From Nocardia araoensis NBRC 100135 (GTDB lineage: Bacteria; Actinomycetota; Actinomycetes; Mycobacteriales; Mycobacteriaceae), in NCBI RefSeq assembly GCF_000308435.1, contig NZ_BAFR01000218.1, forward strand, positions 1-64,000: a stretch of 64,000 nucleotides of DNA, in the 5' to 3' direction. How positions within the stretch are numbered: the first letter of the stretch is position 1; every line of letters begins with the position of its first letter. A model generated the notes under the pieces. It was given only the letters and a program-made list of their open reading frames with translations, searched no databases and was not told the DNA's origin. Positions 1-8,947 of the stretch are shown here, piece by piece. The position numbers were made by a program, and so were the translations under genes.

Positions 1-85
1 GCCGAACCGCGGCGCGCCCAATGGCGCCGCTCCCGCTCCTCAGTCGACCCAGCGGATCCAGCGGCCGGGTTCCCCGAGCGAGGCG

Positions 86-2515
86 GTGAACGACCGCAAC
101 CGGCGCGGCCCCGCCACCGGCCCGCGTCCGGTCACCGGTGCACGTCCGGCGGTGGACCGCGACGGACGTCGCGCACCGGGTAGCGGGCCGACCACCGGCG
201 AACGCAGGCAGGCCGCGGGCAGTCCGCCCGGCGGTCCGCCGCCGCGCCGTGGCGGCAGCGGCGGCTCCGACGGGCCGGGAAGGCGCCAGCCCGCGCAGCA
301 GAAGAAGTTCCCTTGGAGGATCGTGCGCCGCACCCTCTACGTCCTGATCGCGTTGGCCATCCTGTTGCCCAGTGGCATCTTCCTGGCCGCGTACACCACG
401 GTGTCGGTGCCGCAGCCGGGCGACCTGAAGACCAACCAGGTGGCGACCATCCTCGCCTCCGACGGCACCACGGTGCTCAGCAAAGTCGTTCCGCCGGAAG
501 GCAACCGGACCGAGGTCACCATCGACCAGATCCCGCCGCACGTGCGCAACGCGGTGATGGCCGCCGAGGACCGCGACTTCTACACCAACCCCGGCTTCTC
601 GATCTCCGGCTTCGCGCGCGCGGCCAGGGACAACGTCCTCGGCAAGGAGAGCGCGGGCGGTGGCTCGACGATCACCCAGCAGTACGTCAAGAACGCGCTG
701 GTCGGTGACGAACACTCGCTGACCCGCAAGATGCACGAGCTGGTCATCTCCGCCAAGATGGCGCGGCAGTGGAGCAAGGACGAGATCCTCGCCGCGTACC
801 TGAACACCATCTACTTCGGTCGCGGCGCGTACGGCATCGACGCGGCGGCCAAGGCGTACTTCGGCAAGCCGGTGCAGGAACTGACCGTCGCCGAGGGCGC
901 GGTGCTCGCCGCCACGATCCAGCTGCCGTCCAGCCTGGACCCCGAGAAGAACCCCGAGGGCGCGAAGACCCGCTGGAACTACGTGCTCGACGGCATGGTC
1001 TCCGGCGGCAGCCTGAGCGCGGCCGAGCGACAGGGCCTGCAGTACCCGCAGGTCGTCTCCCTCGCGTCGACCCGGGACAAGGCGCAGGACTCCGGCCCCG
1101 AGGGCCTGATCAAGACGCAGGTGCTCAAGGAACTCGGCGCGGCGGGCATCAGCGAGCAGCAGCTGAACACCGCGGGTCTGCAGATCACCACCACGATCGA
1201 CCCGAAGGCCCAGCAGGCGGCCGTCGAGGCGGCCACCTCGAAGATGCAGGGTGAGCCGGAGCAACTGCGTACCGCGGTGGTCTCGATCGATCCGCACACC
1301 GGCGCCGTGCGCGCCTACTACGGCGGCAGCGACGGCCAGGGTTACGACTTCGCCAACGCCGGACTGCAGACGGGTTCGTCGTTCAAGGTGATCGGCCTCG
1401 CGGCCAACCTCGAGCTGGGCATCCCGCTGTCGCAGATGTACGACAGCTCGCCGCTGACCGTGAACGGCATCAAGATCTCCAATGTCGAAGGCGAGCAGTG
1501 CGGCACGTGCACCATCGCCGAGGCGCTGAAACGGTCACTGAACACCAGCTTCTACCGGATGGAGCTGGACATGCAGAACGGCCCGCGCAAGATCGCCGAC
1601 ATGGCGTACAAGCTCGGCATGCCGGAGACCATCGCGGGAGTCGGCAAGACGCTCACCGAGTCGGACGGCTCCGGGCCCAACAACGGCATCGTGCTCGGCC
1701 AATACCAGGCGCGGCCGCTCGACATGGCCTCGATGTACGCGACGCTTGCCGCCTCCGGCGTCTACCACGCACCGCACTTCGTGACAAAGGTCGTGACCGC
1801 CGACGGTCAGGTCCTGCTCGACCGTGGCGAGGTGGCCGGTGAGCAGCGCGTCTCCGCCGCTGTCGCCGACAACGTCACCGCCGCGATGAAGCCGATCGCC
1901 GGCTACTCCCGCAACCACGGGCTGGCCAACGGGCGGGAATCGGCGTCCAAGACCGGTACCGCGCAGCTCGGCGACACCGGTGAGAACAAGGATGCCTGGA
2001 TGGTCGGCTACACCCCGTCGCTGTCCACGGCGGTGTGGGTCGGCAGCGTCGACAACTCGCCGCTGCGCAACTACAGCGGCGGCATGATCTACGGTTCGGG
2101 TCTGCCTTCCGACATCTGGAAGGCGACCATGGACGGCGCGCTCTCGGGCACCCGTAACGAGACATTCCCGAAGCCCGCCCCGATCAAGGGCCAGGCCGGC
2201 GTCCCCGAATGGTCGGCGCCCTACACACCGCCGTCCACCGTCGACTCCCCGCTGCTGCCGCCGGTGGTGGTCGCGCCGACCCAGGTGGAGATCCTGCCCG
2301 GCATCACGATCCCGGTGCCCGGCGTCCAACCCGCGCCGCAGCAGCAGCGCCCGCAGCAGCAGCGGGAACCGGACTCCGGACCGCTGCCCGGCCAGCCGGT
2401 CGCACCGTCCGACGGTTCCGCACCGACGGCTACGGGCTCACCGAGACCTGGCAACAACGGCAACTCCAACAACAACGAAGGCACGAACGGAACCGCGCCG
2501 ACACGGGGCCGGTAG
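86..2515 (+). CDS. ponA: Bifunctional class A penicillin-binding protein (transglycosylase/transpeptidase)
   Basis: Builds peptidoglycan outside the membrane by polymerising and crosslinking glycan strands. A basic Pro/Arg-rich cytoplasmic tail (about 1-78) is followed by one membrane anchor (about 84-103). The GT51 domain follows, with EDRDFY (161-166) and GGSTITQQY (192-200). The transpeptidase has SSFK (nucleophile Ser431, Lys434), SLN (484-486) and KTGTA (622-626). A Pro/Gln/Gly-rich extracellular tail covers about 715-809, as in mycobacterial PonA1. The GTG at 86 is the first start inside the window, but the frame is open back to base 2 and encodes more Pro-rich sequence, so the true start may lie outside. 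The GT87 gene follows, as ponA1 is followed by Rv0051 in M. tuberculosis (established order). Function is sure; the exact start is not. Confidence 0.93.
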   Translation: MNDRNRRGPATGPRPVTGARPAVDRDGRRAPGSGPTTGERRQAAGSPPGGPPPRRGGSGGSDGPGRRQPAQQKKFPWRIVRRTLYVLIALAILLPSGIFLAAYTTVSVPQPGDLKTNQVATILASDGTTVLSKVVPPEGNRTEVTIDQIPPHVRNAVMAAEDRDFYTNPGFSISGFARAARDNVLGKESAGGGSTITQQYVKNALVGDEHSLTRKMHELVISAKMARQWSKDEILAAYLNTIYFGRGAYGIDAAAKAYFGKPVQELTVAEGAVLAATIQLPSSLDPEKNPEGAKTRWNYVLDGMVSGGSLSAAERQGLQYPQVVSLASTRDKAQDSGPEGLIKTQVLKELGAAGISEQQLNTAGLQITTTIDPKAQQAAVEAATSKMQGEPEQLRTAVVSIDPHTGAVRAYYGGSDGQGYDFANAGLQTGSSFKVIGLAANLELGIPLSQMYDSSPLTVNGIKISNVEGEQCGTCTIAEALKRSLNTSFYRMELDMQNGPRKIADMAYKLGMPETIAGVGKTLTESDGSGPNNGIVLGQYQARPLDMASMYATLAASGVYHAPHFVTKVVTADGQVLLDRGEVAGEQRVSAAVADNVTAAMKPIAGYSRNHGLANGRESASKTGTAQLGDTGENKDAWMVGYTPSLSTAVWVGSVDNSPLRNYSGGMIYGSGLPSDIWKATMDGALSGTRNETFPKPAPIKGQAGVPEWSAPYTPPSTVDSPLLPPVVVAPTQVEILPGITIPVPGVQPAPQQQRPQQQREPDSGPLPGQPVAPSDGSAPTATGSPRPGNNGNSNNNEGTNGTAPTRGR

Positions 2516-2527
2516 TTCGCTATCACG

Positions 2528-2567
2528 AAGGCCGGGGCCGACCGCGACAGGTTCGGTCCCGGCCTTT
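2528..2567 (+). terminator. Rho-independent-type hairpin after the PBP gene
   Basis: AAGGCCGGG at 2528-2536 pairs with CCCGGCCTT at 2558-2566, extended by CCGA/TCGG on the inside. A short T run follows. It lies 13 bases after the PBP stop, so the GT87 gene downstream probably has its own promoter. Confidence 0.7.
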
Positions 2568-2682
2568 GTCGTACTTGCGCCGAATCGAGAGGTCGGCGCG
2601 CGCTGCGCGGAAGGCAACGCGGGGAAGACCGAAGCCGACTCGATCCCGACCGCGGGCCGCACTCCGGGTAGCCTCGGGTTTC

Positions 2683-4413
2683 GTGACCGATCAGCAGCTG
2701 GTGGAGCCACGGAGGAATGGGAGGGCACCGCTGTCGGACCAGATGGCGCCCGGTGGGGCGTACTACGCCGCTCCTGCTCCGCTCGCTTCTGACCTGCGAT
2801 CGGCGGACGCGCGGGACCGGCCGAGTCGCAACGATTCCCTCACCGCGCAATTGTCGACGGTGATCGGCGGGCCGGTCGGCGATCATGCCCTGATCGGACG
2901 GGTGCGGTTCTGGACGCCCATGCGGGTGCTGATGGCGTTCGCCGTGGTGTTCCTGGCATTCGGCTGGTTCGGCAAGGCGGGCTGCATCCAGCAGACCGCA
3001 GGCGCGGACGGTCCGACGCTCGATTGGAACAACAGCCGCCAGTACGTGGCGATGTGCTACTCGGACACCGTGCCGCTCTACGGGGCGGAACGACTGAACG
3101 AAGGCGCCTTCCCATACAAGAAGCAGTGGACCGAACAGACTCCCGACGGCGGGCGCGAGACACGGTACATGGAATATCCCGTGCTCTCCGGCCTGTACCA
3201 ATACTTTTCGATGCGGATCGCGAAGAGTTGGGACGCTTCGCCGCTGCCCGGCGCGCTACAGGTGGTGATCTACTTCAACGTCGTCGCGTTCGGTCTCGCG
3301 ATGGCCTGGCTGATCACCGTCTGGGCATCGGCGTTGCTGTCCGGTCGCCGGATCTGGGACGCCGCGCTGATCGCCTGTTCGCCGTTGGTGATCGTGCACG
3401 CGTTCACCAATTTCGACGCGCTCGCGACAGCCTTCGCCGCGACCGGCCTGCTCGCCTGGGCCCGGCGCAAACCCGTGCTGGCGGGAGTGCTGCTCGGCCT
3501 GGGCGGCGCGGCCAAACTGTATCCCCTGTTGCTGCTGGGGCCCATCCTCGTGCTGTGCCTGCGCACCGAGACGATGCAACGCACGCTGCGCACACACCTC
3601 GGCCTGCGGATGCGCGACATCGACAGCTGGCCGACCTTCGTGGCGTGGGTGCGAGAGACGCCCTACCGCATCGAGTTCCTCAGCGCCCGTCCGATCGGCG
3701 CAGCGTCCGTCACGGTGTGCGCCGCACTGACCACATGGCTGGCGGTGAACCTGCCGATCGCCGTGCTGTTCCCGAACGGCTGGCAGGAATTCTTCCGGCT
3801 CAACACCACCCGGCACGCCGACCCGGACTCGATCTACAACGTGATCTCCTCGTTCACCGGCTGGCCCGGCTTCGACGGCGTGCTGAAGTACGGGGAGCAG
3901 CCAACGATCCTGAACGCCGTCTCGCTGCTGGCGTTCGTCGCGGCCTGCGCGGTGATCGCCTACATCGGTCTCACCGCGCCGCGACGGCCGCGGCTGGCGC
4001 AACTGTGCTTCCTCGTGGTCGCGGCGTTCCTGCTGACGAACAAGGTGTGGAGTCCGCAGTATTCGCTGTGGTTGGTGCCGCTCGCCGTCCTGGCGCTGCC
4101 GCACCGGCGCATCCTGCTGACCTGGATGACCATCGACGCGCTGGTCTGGGTGCCGCGAATGTTCTATTACCTCGGCTTGGACCGCAAAGGTTTGCCCGAA
4201 CAATGGTTCACCGGCACCGTCGCGCTGCGCGACTTGGCGGTGGTGGGGCTATGCGCCCTGATCGTGCGCCAGATCTACCGCACGGAGGAGGACTTGGTGC
4301 GTCGCGATTTCGTCGACGACCCCGTCGGCGGCGTCGTCGATCGCGTGCCGGATCCGCTGTTGCCCTGGCTGCCGGAGCCGCTGCGGCCGCGAACGGCGGT
4401 CGCAGCGGCCTGA
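2683..4413 (+). CDS. GT87-family polytopic membrane glycosyltransferase (DUF2029), Rv0051-like
   Basis: About 576 residues. It is predicted to transfer a sugar, probably mannose, from a polyprenyl phosphate donor on the outer face of the membrane; the acceptor is unknown. A hydrophilic N-terminus of about 75 residues is followed by many membrane segments. Family landmarks are the EYPVLSGLYQY loop after the first helix, AAKLYPLLLLGP, and KVWSPQYSLWLVPLAVLALP near the end. The reading frame is open further left over the PBP gene. GTG 2683 was chosen because it lies after the PBP terminator and starts the plausible protein (VTDQQLVEP). Position next to ponA matches Rv0051 of M. tuberculosis. A paralogue lies at 24565-25956 on the other strand. 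Confidence 0.85.
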   Translation: MTDQQLVEPRRNGRAPLSDQMAPGGAYYAAPAPLASDLRSADARDRPSRNDSLTAQLSTVIGGPVGDHALIGRVRFWTPMRVLMAFAVVFLAFGWFGKAGCIQQTAGADGPTLDWNNSRQYVAMCYSDTVPLYGAERLNEGAFPYKKQWTEQTPDGGRETRYMEYPVLSGLYQYFSMRIAKSWDASPLPGALQVVIYFNVVAFGLAMAWLITVWASALLSGRRIWDAALIACSPLVIVHAFTNFDALATAFAATGLLAWARRKPVLAGVLLGLGGAAKLYPLLLLGPILVLCLRTETMQRTLRTHLGLRMRDIDSWPTFVAWVRETPYRIEFLSARPIGAASVTVCAALTTWLAVNLPIAVLFPNGWQEFFRLNTTRHADPDSIYNVISSFTGWPGFDGVLKYGEQPTILNAVSLLAFVAACAVIAYIGLTAPRRPRLAQLCFLVVAAFLLTNKVWSPQYSLWLVPLAVLALPHRRILLTWMTIDALVWVPRMFYYLGLDRKGLPEQWFTGTVALRDLAVVGLCALIVRQIYRTEEDLVRRDFVDDPVGGVVDRVPDPLLPWLPEPLRPRTAVAAA

Positions 4414-4435
4414 TTCCGGCCGCCGGTTCAGGGCT

Positions 4436-6010
4436 TCACTTCGTGCGCAGGAAGCGTGCCTGCCGTTCCGGTTCCTGCGGCAACAGGTCCAGGTCGAGTT
4501 GCCACGCGCTGCCGGTCCACGGATCGAACAGCGGCGTGCCGCCGACGGTGGGCAGGTGGCGGCACGACTGCGACAGCATCGCCACGGTGGTGTCGGCCGA
4601 ATCGGATTCGTTCGCGCCGACGATCACGATGGACAGTCCGATCAGCTCGCCGCGCGTGATCAGCGCGCCGATGCGCTGTGCGTCCGAACTCTGGTAGCCG
4701 TGCGGGAAGTCCGCGGCCAACAGGACCCGATGCTCCTCGAGTGGTGTGAAAGCGCCGCTGGCGTAAGCCAATTCGGCCAGATCGGCCGCGTCCACCAGCG
4801 CTTGCAGCCGCGCCGAGATATCGGCGTGGTCGGTGATCGGCGGGCCGTTCAGCACAGGAGCGAGCAGGCCGGTGAAGCCGCCGAACGCGTCGGTGAGGTC
4901 GATGATGTCGACCAGGGTCCGCCGCTGCGGCGCCGTGGCGAGCAGTCGTGCCAGCAACGCGCCAACGACGGGCGCGACCGCACGCGTGGACTCGGCTTCG
5001 ATCCACAGCGGCCGATTCAGCGGCACCGGAACGCAGTACGGAATGCGCAGCGGTCCCCGGTCGAGCGCGTACAGCTCCCCGAGCCGGATACCGTCGCTCG
5101 GCGCGGACGGCTTGTCCCATGCGGGCGAGTCCCAGGACGCCAGCGCGGGCGGCAGCACCCGGTCGGCCTCGGCGAGTTCGCCCATCAGCTGTTCGGCGTC
5201 GCGCTGATGGTTGCGCTCGGCGGTATCGACGAGTTCGTCGTGCCGTTGCTGCGCGGCGCGACGCGCCTGCTCGGCCGCCGGAGTGTTCCTGGTCGCGGGA
5301 TCGGAGACCGCCAGCGACAGTTCGTGATCCAATCGCTTGGCCGCGTACTCCCGCGCCGATACCAAGGCGGCCGCCGACCGCGCGGCGTCCTCGAACACCA
5401 TCCACAGCCGTTCCAGGCCGTGACCGACTTCCAGCGGCGCTCCGGCGGCGGCGATCTGCGCGTCACCCGCCAGCGGACCGGCCATGGTGTGCGTGCCGGG
5501 TTGGGCGGCCTGCTCCTCCGGCGCCGCACCGTCGACCTCGACGCCGTGCGCGGTGAGCAGCACGGCCAGCCCGCCCGCGTAGCCCTGGCCCACCGCCCGC
5601 AGTTTCCAGGCCGGACCGCGCCGGTACAGCTCCAGGCAGATCAGCGCGGTCTCGCCGGACGACGGGGTGATCGCGAATTGCGCGATCGCGCTGTCGTTCT
5701 CGGACAGGGTGGCGGTGACCGTCCCGAGCCCGTCGGCCCGCGCGGGGGCCGCCGGGTCGGCGCTGACCACCAGCAGTACGGCCTTCGCGTCCGCACGGAC
5801 CTCGGTGAGCGTGATGGTGACCCCGTCGGCCGCCAAGGCGACCCCCGCCGTCGCGGGCTGGTTGTAGAAGACGAAATCGTCGCTGGAGAACACCTTCAGG
5901 TTCTCGGCGACCACCAGCGCGGAGACGTCGAGGGCAGCCTCGGCTTTCGCGCTGAAACGAACGACCTCACCGGTCAACGGAATGTTCTGACCGGCCTGCA
6001 GTTGAATCAC
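4436..6010 (-). CDS. TerD-domain protein fused to a degenerate FtsK/SpoIIIE-like module
   Basis: 524 residues, GTG start. Residues 1-160 are a TerD domain (ends KLRAVGQGYAGGL) that lacks the acidic GEGEGDDE calcium-binding run of classic TerD. Residues about 200-290 are charged helices, probably coiled coil. From about 292 the pattern WDSPAWDK, RLGEL, LLARLLATAPQRR, then RVLLAADFPHGY and QRIGALITRG, resembles the first, non-canonical module of the actinobacterial/cyanobacterial tandem FtsK-like proteins. No Walker A motif (GxxxxGKS/T) is visible, so ATP hydrolysis is unlikely. TerD domains are linked to stress responses and to membrane-associated metal-sensing complexes; the fusion suggests docking to a DNA-processing ATPase (inference). 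It follows the double-TerD gene at a 27-base spacing on the same strand and is probably co-transcribed with it. Confidence 0.75.
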   Translation of the reverse strand: MIQLQAGQNIPLTGEVVRFSAKAEAALDVSALVVAENLKVFSSDDFVFYNQPATAGVALAADGVTITLTEVRADAKAVLLVVSADPAAPARADGLGTVTATLSENDSAIAQFAITPSSGETALICLELYRRGPAWKLRAVGQGYAGGLAVLLTAHGVEVDGAAPEEQAAQPGTHTMAGPLAGDAQIAAAGAPLEVGHGLERLWMVFEDAARSAAALVSAREYAAKRLDHELSLAVSDPATRNTPAAEQARRAAQQRHDELVDTAERNHQRDAEQLMGELAEADRVLPPALASWDSPAWDKPSAPSDGIRLGELYALDRGPLRIPYCVPVPLNRPLWIEAESTRAVAPVVGALLARLLATAPQRRTLVDIIDLTDAFGGFTGLLAPVLNGPPITDHADISARLQALVDAADLAELAYASGAFTPLEEHRVLLAADFPHGYQSSDAQRIGALITRGELIGLSIVIVGANESDSADTTVAMLSQSCRHLPTVGGTPLFDPWTGSAWQLDLDLLPQEPERQARFLRTK

Positions 6011-6037
6011 CGTGTCCGCCCTGCTGTCCCGCCCCGG

Positions 6038-7438
6038 TCAACCGTTGACGAGGAACCGGCCGAGTTGCGGCACCGCCTCGCCCGGATGCTTGGCCTGGAA
6101 GCCCTCGCCGAGCGCCTGCAGTTTCCAGTCGTTGCCCACCCGGTACAGCTTGGACATCGCCATCGCGGTGAACGGCATGCCACCGGCGAGGGTGTACCTG
6201 GCCAGCTCGCCGTTGTTCGTCCCGTCGACCAAGCGGCAGAACGCGTTCTGCACCTGCTCGAAGGTGTGGCCCTTGTAGGAGGTCACGATGAACAGCAGCG
6301 TGGTGATGTGCGCGGGGACCCGGGTCAGGTCGACCAGGATCACCTCGTCGTCGCCCTCGCCCTCGCCGGTGAGGTTGTCGCCCTGATGACGGATGGAACC
6401 GTCTTTGGAGGTCAGCTGTCCGTAGTAGGCGACGTCCACCGGGTTCATGTCGGCGAACATGATGACCGACGCGTCCAGGTCGATGTCGACCGTGCGGTTG
6501 CCGAACATGCCGCGGCTGCGCACCGGATCCCAGCCGAGACCCATCTTCACGAAGGTCAGCGCGGCGCCTTCCTTGCGCAGCGTGACCCGCTGGCCCTTCA
6601 CCAGGCTGACCGGGCGGTCCTTGCTCAGGCTGACCTCGGCGGGCTGCTGCGGCGGTTGCGGCTGGCCGGCCGGCGGGTAACCGGGGGCGGGCGGCGGCGG
6701 ATATCCCGGGCCCGGGGGCGGGTAACCGGGTCCGCCCTGCGGCGGCTGGCCCGGGCCGGGCGGCGGCGGGTAACCGGGTCCGGGCGGCGGATAACCGCCG
6801 GTCGGCGCATACTGCGGCGCCTGCTGCTGAGTCGGGTACGCCGGGGTGGTCGGCGGCGGGTAGTTCGGCGGCTGCTGAACCGGCTGCTGCGGAGGCGGCG
6901 GTGCCTGCGGAGCTTGCGCGGGCTGGGCGGGAGCATCATCGACCGTCACACCGTGATCGGTGACCAGCGCGGCGAAACCACCCGCGTAGCCCTGCCCGAC
7001 CGCACGGACCTTCCACGCGCCCTGGCGGCGGTACAGCTCGAGCGCGATCACGATCGACTCGGTGTTCAGCCCGTCGATTCGATACTCGTACAACCGGTTA
7101 CCTGCCGCGTCCGACACGATCGCGGTCGGGGCGGGGAACATGCCGAAATTGCTGTTCGCGTCGTCGAGCGTGATCACGGCACGGATCTGGTCGATGTCGG
7201 CGGGCACCGCGTTCAGCGACACCGCCAGCGACGCGGGCTGGCCCGTGGGCGCGGGCTGCAGATTGACACCGGGGCCGCTGGGCTGGTTGAAGAAGACGAA
7301 ATCGGCATCGGAACGGACCTTGCCCCGCTCCGTGACCAGGAGCGCCGACAGATCCGCCGGCGCCGTGAGCTGGACGGAGATCACCACGTCGTTGGCGGCC
7401 AGCGGACCGTTCTGGCCCTTGGCGAGTGTTGCGGACAA
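6038..7438 (-). CDS. Double TerD-domain protein with Pro/Gly/Tyr-rich linker
   Basis: 466 residues if it starts at TTG 7438. That start has GAAGGG six bases upstream and gives the usual TerD N-terminus (LSATLAKGQNGPL); an upstream start at 7543 is also open. The first TerD domain (about 1-170) lacks the acidic calcium motif. A roughly 100-residue low-complexity linker of PGYPPP-type repeats follows. The second TerD domain (about 290-466) has the full GDNLTGEGEGDDE motif. TerD proteins bind calcium and support resistance to tellurite, phage and envelope stress; the linker may drive multimer formation or wall contact (inference). It is divergent from the AIM24 gene at 7566 and upstream of the TerD-FtsK fusion. 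Confidence 0.85.
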   Translation of the reverse strand: MSATLAKGQNGPLAANDVVISVQLTAPADLSALLVTERGKVRSDADFVFFNQPSGPGVNLQPAPTGQPASLAVSLNAVPADIDQIRAVITLDDANSNFGMFPAPTAIVSDAAGNRLYEYRIDGLNTESIVIALELYRRQGAWKVRAVGQGYAGGFAALVTDHGVTVDDAPAQPAQAPQAPPPPQQPVQQPPNYPPPTTPAYPTQQQAPQYAPTGGYPPPGPGYPPPPGPGQPPQGGPGYPPPGPGYPPPPAPGYPPAGQPQPPQQPAEVSLSKDRPVSLVKGQRVTLRKEGAALTFVKMGLGWDPVRSRGMFGNRTVDIDLDASVIMFADMNPVDVAYYGQLTSKDGSIRHQGDNLTGEGEGDDEVILVDLTRVPAHITTLLFIVTSYKGHTFEQVQNAFCRLVDGTNNGELARYTLAGGMPFTAMAMSKLYRVGNDWKLQALGEGFQAKHPGEAVPQLGRFLVNG

Positions 7439-7565
7439 GTTCGACCCTTCGCTTGTCGGTGCGTTCGCCTGACACTCTACGAGAAACGCGCTGCGCCCCG
7501 CTGGAATCGAACGGCCGCGCTGCTCCGACACCCAGGAAACCATCGGTTAGGGTGACGGCACGCAG

Positions 7566-8243
7566 ATGGAGTACGGCGATCACACCGTGTTCCCGATCGA
7601 GACAGCAGGCAAACATTCCATGGCGCAACTGTTCGAGCAATCGAAGAAGGTGATCGAGGCCCATCTGGCCGGCACCAGTCTCCGCGCGATCTCCGGTTCG
7701 ATGATCGCCTACGAGGGGAACGTGCAGTTCAAGGCGGCGGGCTTCGGCGGGGGCGACGGCGTGCTCGCCGGGTTGAAGCGCCGGGCCACCGGCGAGAAGC
7801 TCTCGCTGATGGAGTGCGCCGGTCACGGACGGGTGTTCTTCGCGGTCAACGGACAGCACGTCACCGTCGTGAACTTGAACAACGAGACGCTGCAAGTGGA
7901 ATCGCAGCAACTGCTCGCGTTCGCCGGAAATCTGCGCACCGATGTGCGTTTCGCCGGGTTGCGCGGCGCCTCCACCGGGCAGGGCCTGTTCACCACGACC
8001 GTCTCCGGCCAGGGTCAGGTCGCGCTGCTCTCGGCCGGTGGGCCGCTCATCCACCTGGAGGTTTCCCCGCAGTATCCGTTGATCGTGGATCCGGACGCGT
8101 TCGTCGCGGCGCGCGGAAACCTCAACCAGTCCTTCGTCACCGACGTTTCCTGGCGCAGTTTCGTCGGTCAGGACGCGGGCGAGGCGTTCTCGCTGCGCTG
8201 GGACGGCCACGGCGTGGTGTTGATCCAACCGGCGGAACGGTAG
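7566..8243 (+). CDS. AIM24-family protein 1
   Basis: 225 residues. The AIM24 (DUF124) family forms beta-sandwich proteins of the TTHA0068 type; its biochemical role is unresolved. The pattern GSMIAYEGNVQFKA, GHGRVFFA, VESQQLLAF, GLFTTTVSGQGQVAL and VDPDAFVA is typical. ATG 7566 follows AGGGTGA; the internal ATG at 7620 is an alternative. It is the first of three adjacent AIM24 genes, separated from the next by six bases, so one operon is likely. It is divergent from the double-TerD gene, which ties it to the Ter locus. Confidence 0.85.
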   Translation: MEYGDHTVFPIETAGKHSMAQLFEQSKKVIEAHLAGTSLRAISGSMIAYEGNVQFKAAGFGGGDGVLAGLKRRATGEKLSLMECAGHGRVFFAVNGQHVTVVNLNNETLQVESQQLLAFAGNLRTDVRFAGLRGASTGQGLFTTTVSGQGQVALLSAGGPLIHLEVSPQYPLIVDPDAFVAARGNLNQSFVTDVSWRSFVGQDAGEAFSLRWDGHGVVLIQPAER

Positions 8244-8249
8244 AGGCGG

Positions 8250-8945
8250 ATGTTCGAGAAGGTCAACGGCAAAGTCGTCAAGGTCGACGTCGGGATGGCG
8301 GGCGGTGTGGTCGCTCGCAGCGGCGCGATGCTGTTCTATACCGGCGATGTCTCCTTTGCCCCGCACCAGATTCCGGGGGCGCAAGGGATGGGCGGCATGG
8401 GCGGGCTGATGGGTATCGCGGGCCGGGCGATGGCGGGCGAGCACGAGCGCACCATGCTCGCGCAGGGCAATGGCGAGGTCCATTACGGATTCGCCGGCCT
8501 GGAGGTGCACGTGGTGCAGATGCAGCCGGGTGCGACGCTGCGCGTCGAGGCTTCGCGGCTGCTCGCCAACACGGCCGGACTGCAGAGTTCGGTGGTGTCC
8601 GTGATGAGTTCGGGCGGCGGAGGCGGTGGCGGCCTGATGGGCGCGCTGCGCGGCGCCGCTTCGGGCGCGTTGACCGGGCAGGGCATGTTCACCACCCAGT
8701 TGTCCGGGCACGGCGCCGCGGTGCTGCTCGCGCACGGCGGGTTCCTGGAACTGCAAGTGGGCGGCCCGAACCCCATCGTGGTCGATCCGCAGGCCTTCGT
8801 CGCCGCCTACGGCAATGTGCAGACCGAGCTCAAGGCGGCGCTGAGCTGGCGCGACGCCGTCGGGCGCGGTTCCGGCGAGGCGATGCAGTTGCATTGCGTC
8901 GGGCAGGGCGTCGTCTACGTGCAGGCCTCCGAAGAGAAGTTGTGA
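8250..8945 (+). CDS. AIM24-family protein 2
   Basis: 231 residues of the same AIM24 fold as its neighbours. It contains SGAMLFYTGDVSF, VEASRLLANTAGL, GQGMFTTQLSGHGAAVLL and VDPQAFVAA. It differs from copy 1 by a Met/Gly-rich insertion (GAQGMGGMGGLMG, about 45-60) and a Gly stretch near 125. The stop overlaps or nearly touches the start of copy 3. Function is unknown; the tandem arrangement suggests a hetero-oligomer (inference). Confidence 0.85.
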   Translation: MFEKVNGKVVKVDVGMAGGVVARSGAMLFYTGDVSFAPHQIPGAQGMGGMGGLMGIAGRAMAGEHERTMLAQGNGEVHYGFAGLEVHVVQMQPGATLRVEASRLLANTAGLQSSVVSVMSSGGGGGGGLMGALRGAASGALTGQGMFTTQLSGHGAAVLLAHGGFLELQVGGPNPIVVDPQAFVAAYGNVQTELKAALSWRDAVGRGSGEAMQLHCVGQGVVYVQASEEKL

Positions 8946-8947
8946 AC

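Noticed and set aside
1535..2329. 264-codon leftward frame inside the PBP gene
   Set aside because: Antisense shadow of the PBP coding sequence with no recognisable protein features.
6650..6870. Repeated CCGGG/GGGTAACCGGG units as a CRISPR or tandem DNA repeat
   Set aside because: They are in frame and encode the PGYPPP-rich linker of the double-TerD protein; spacing is irregular.
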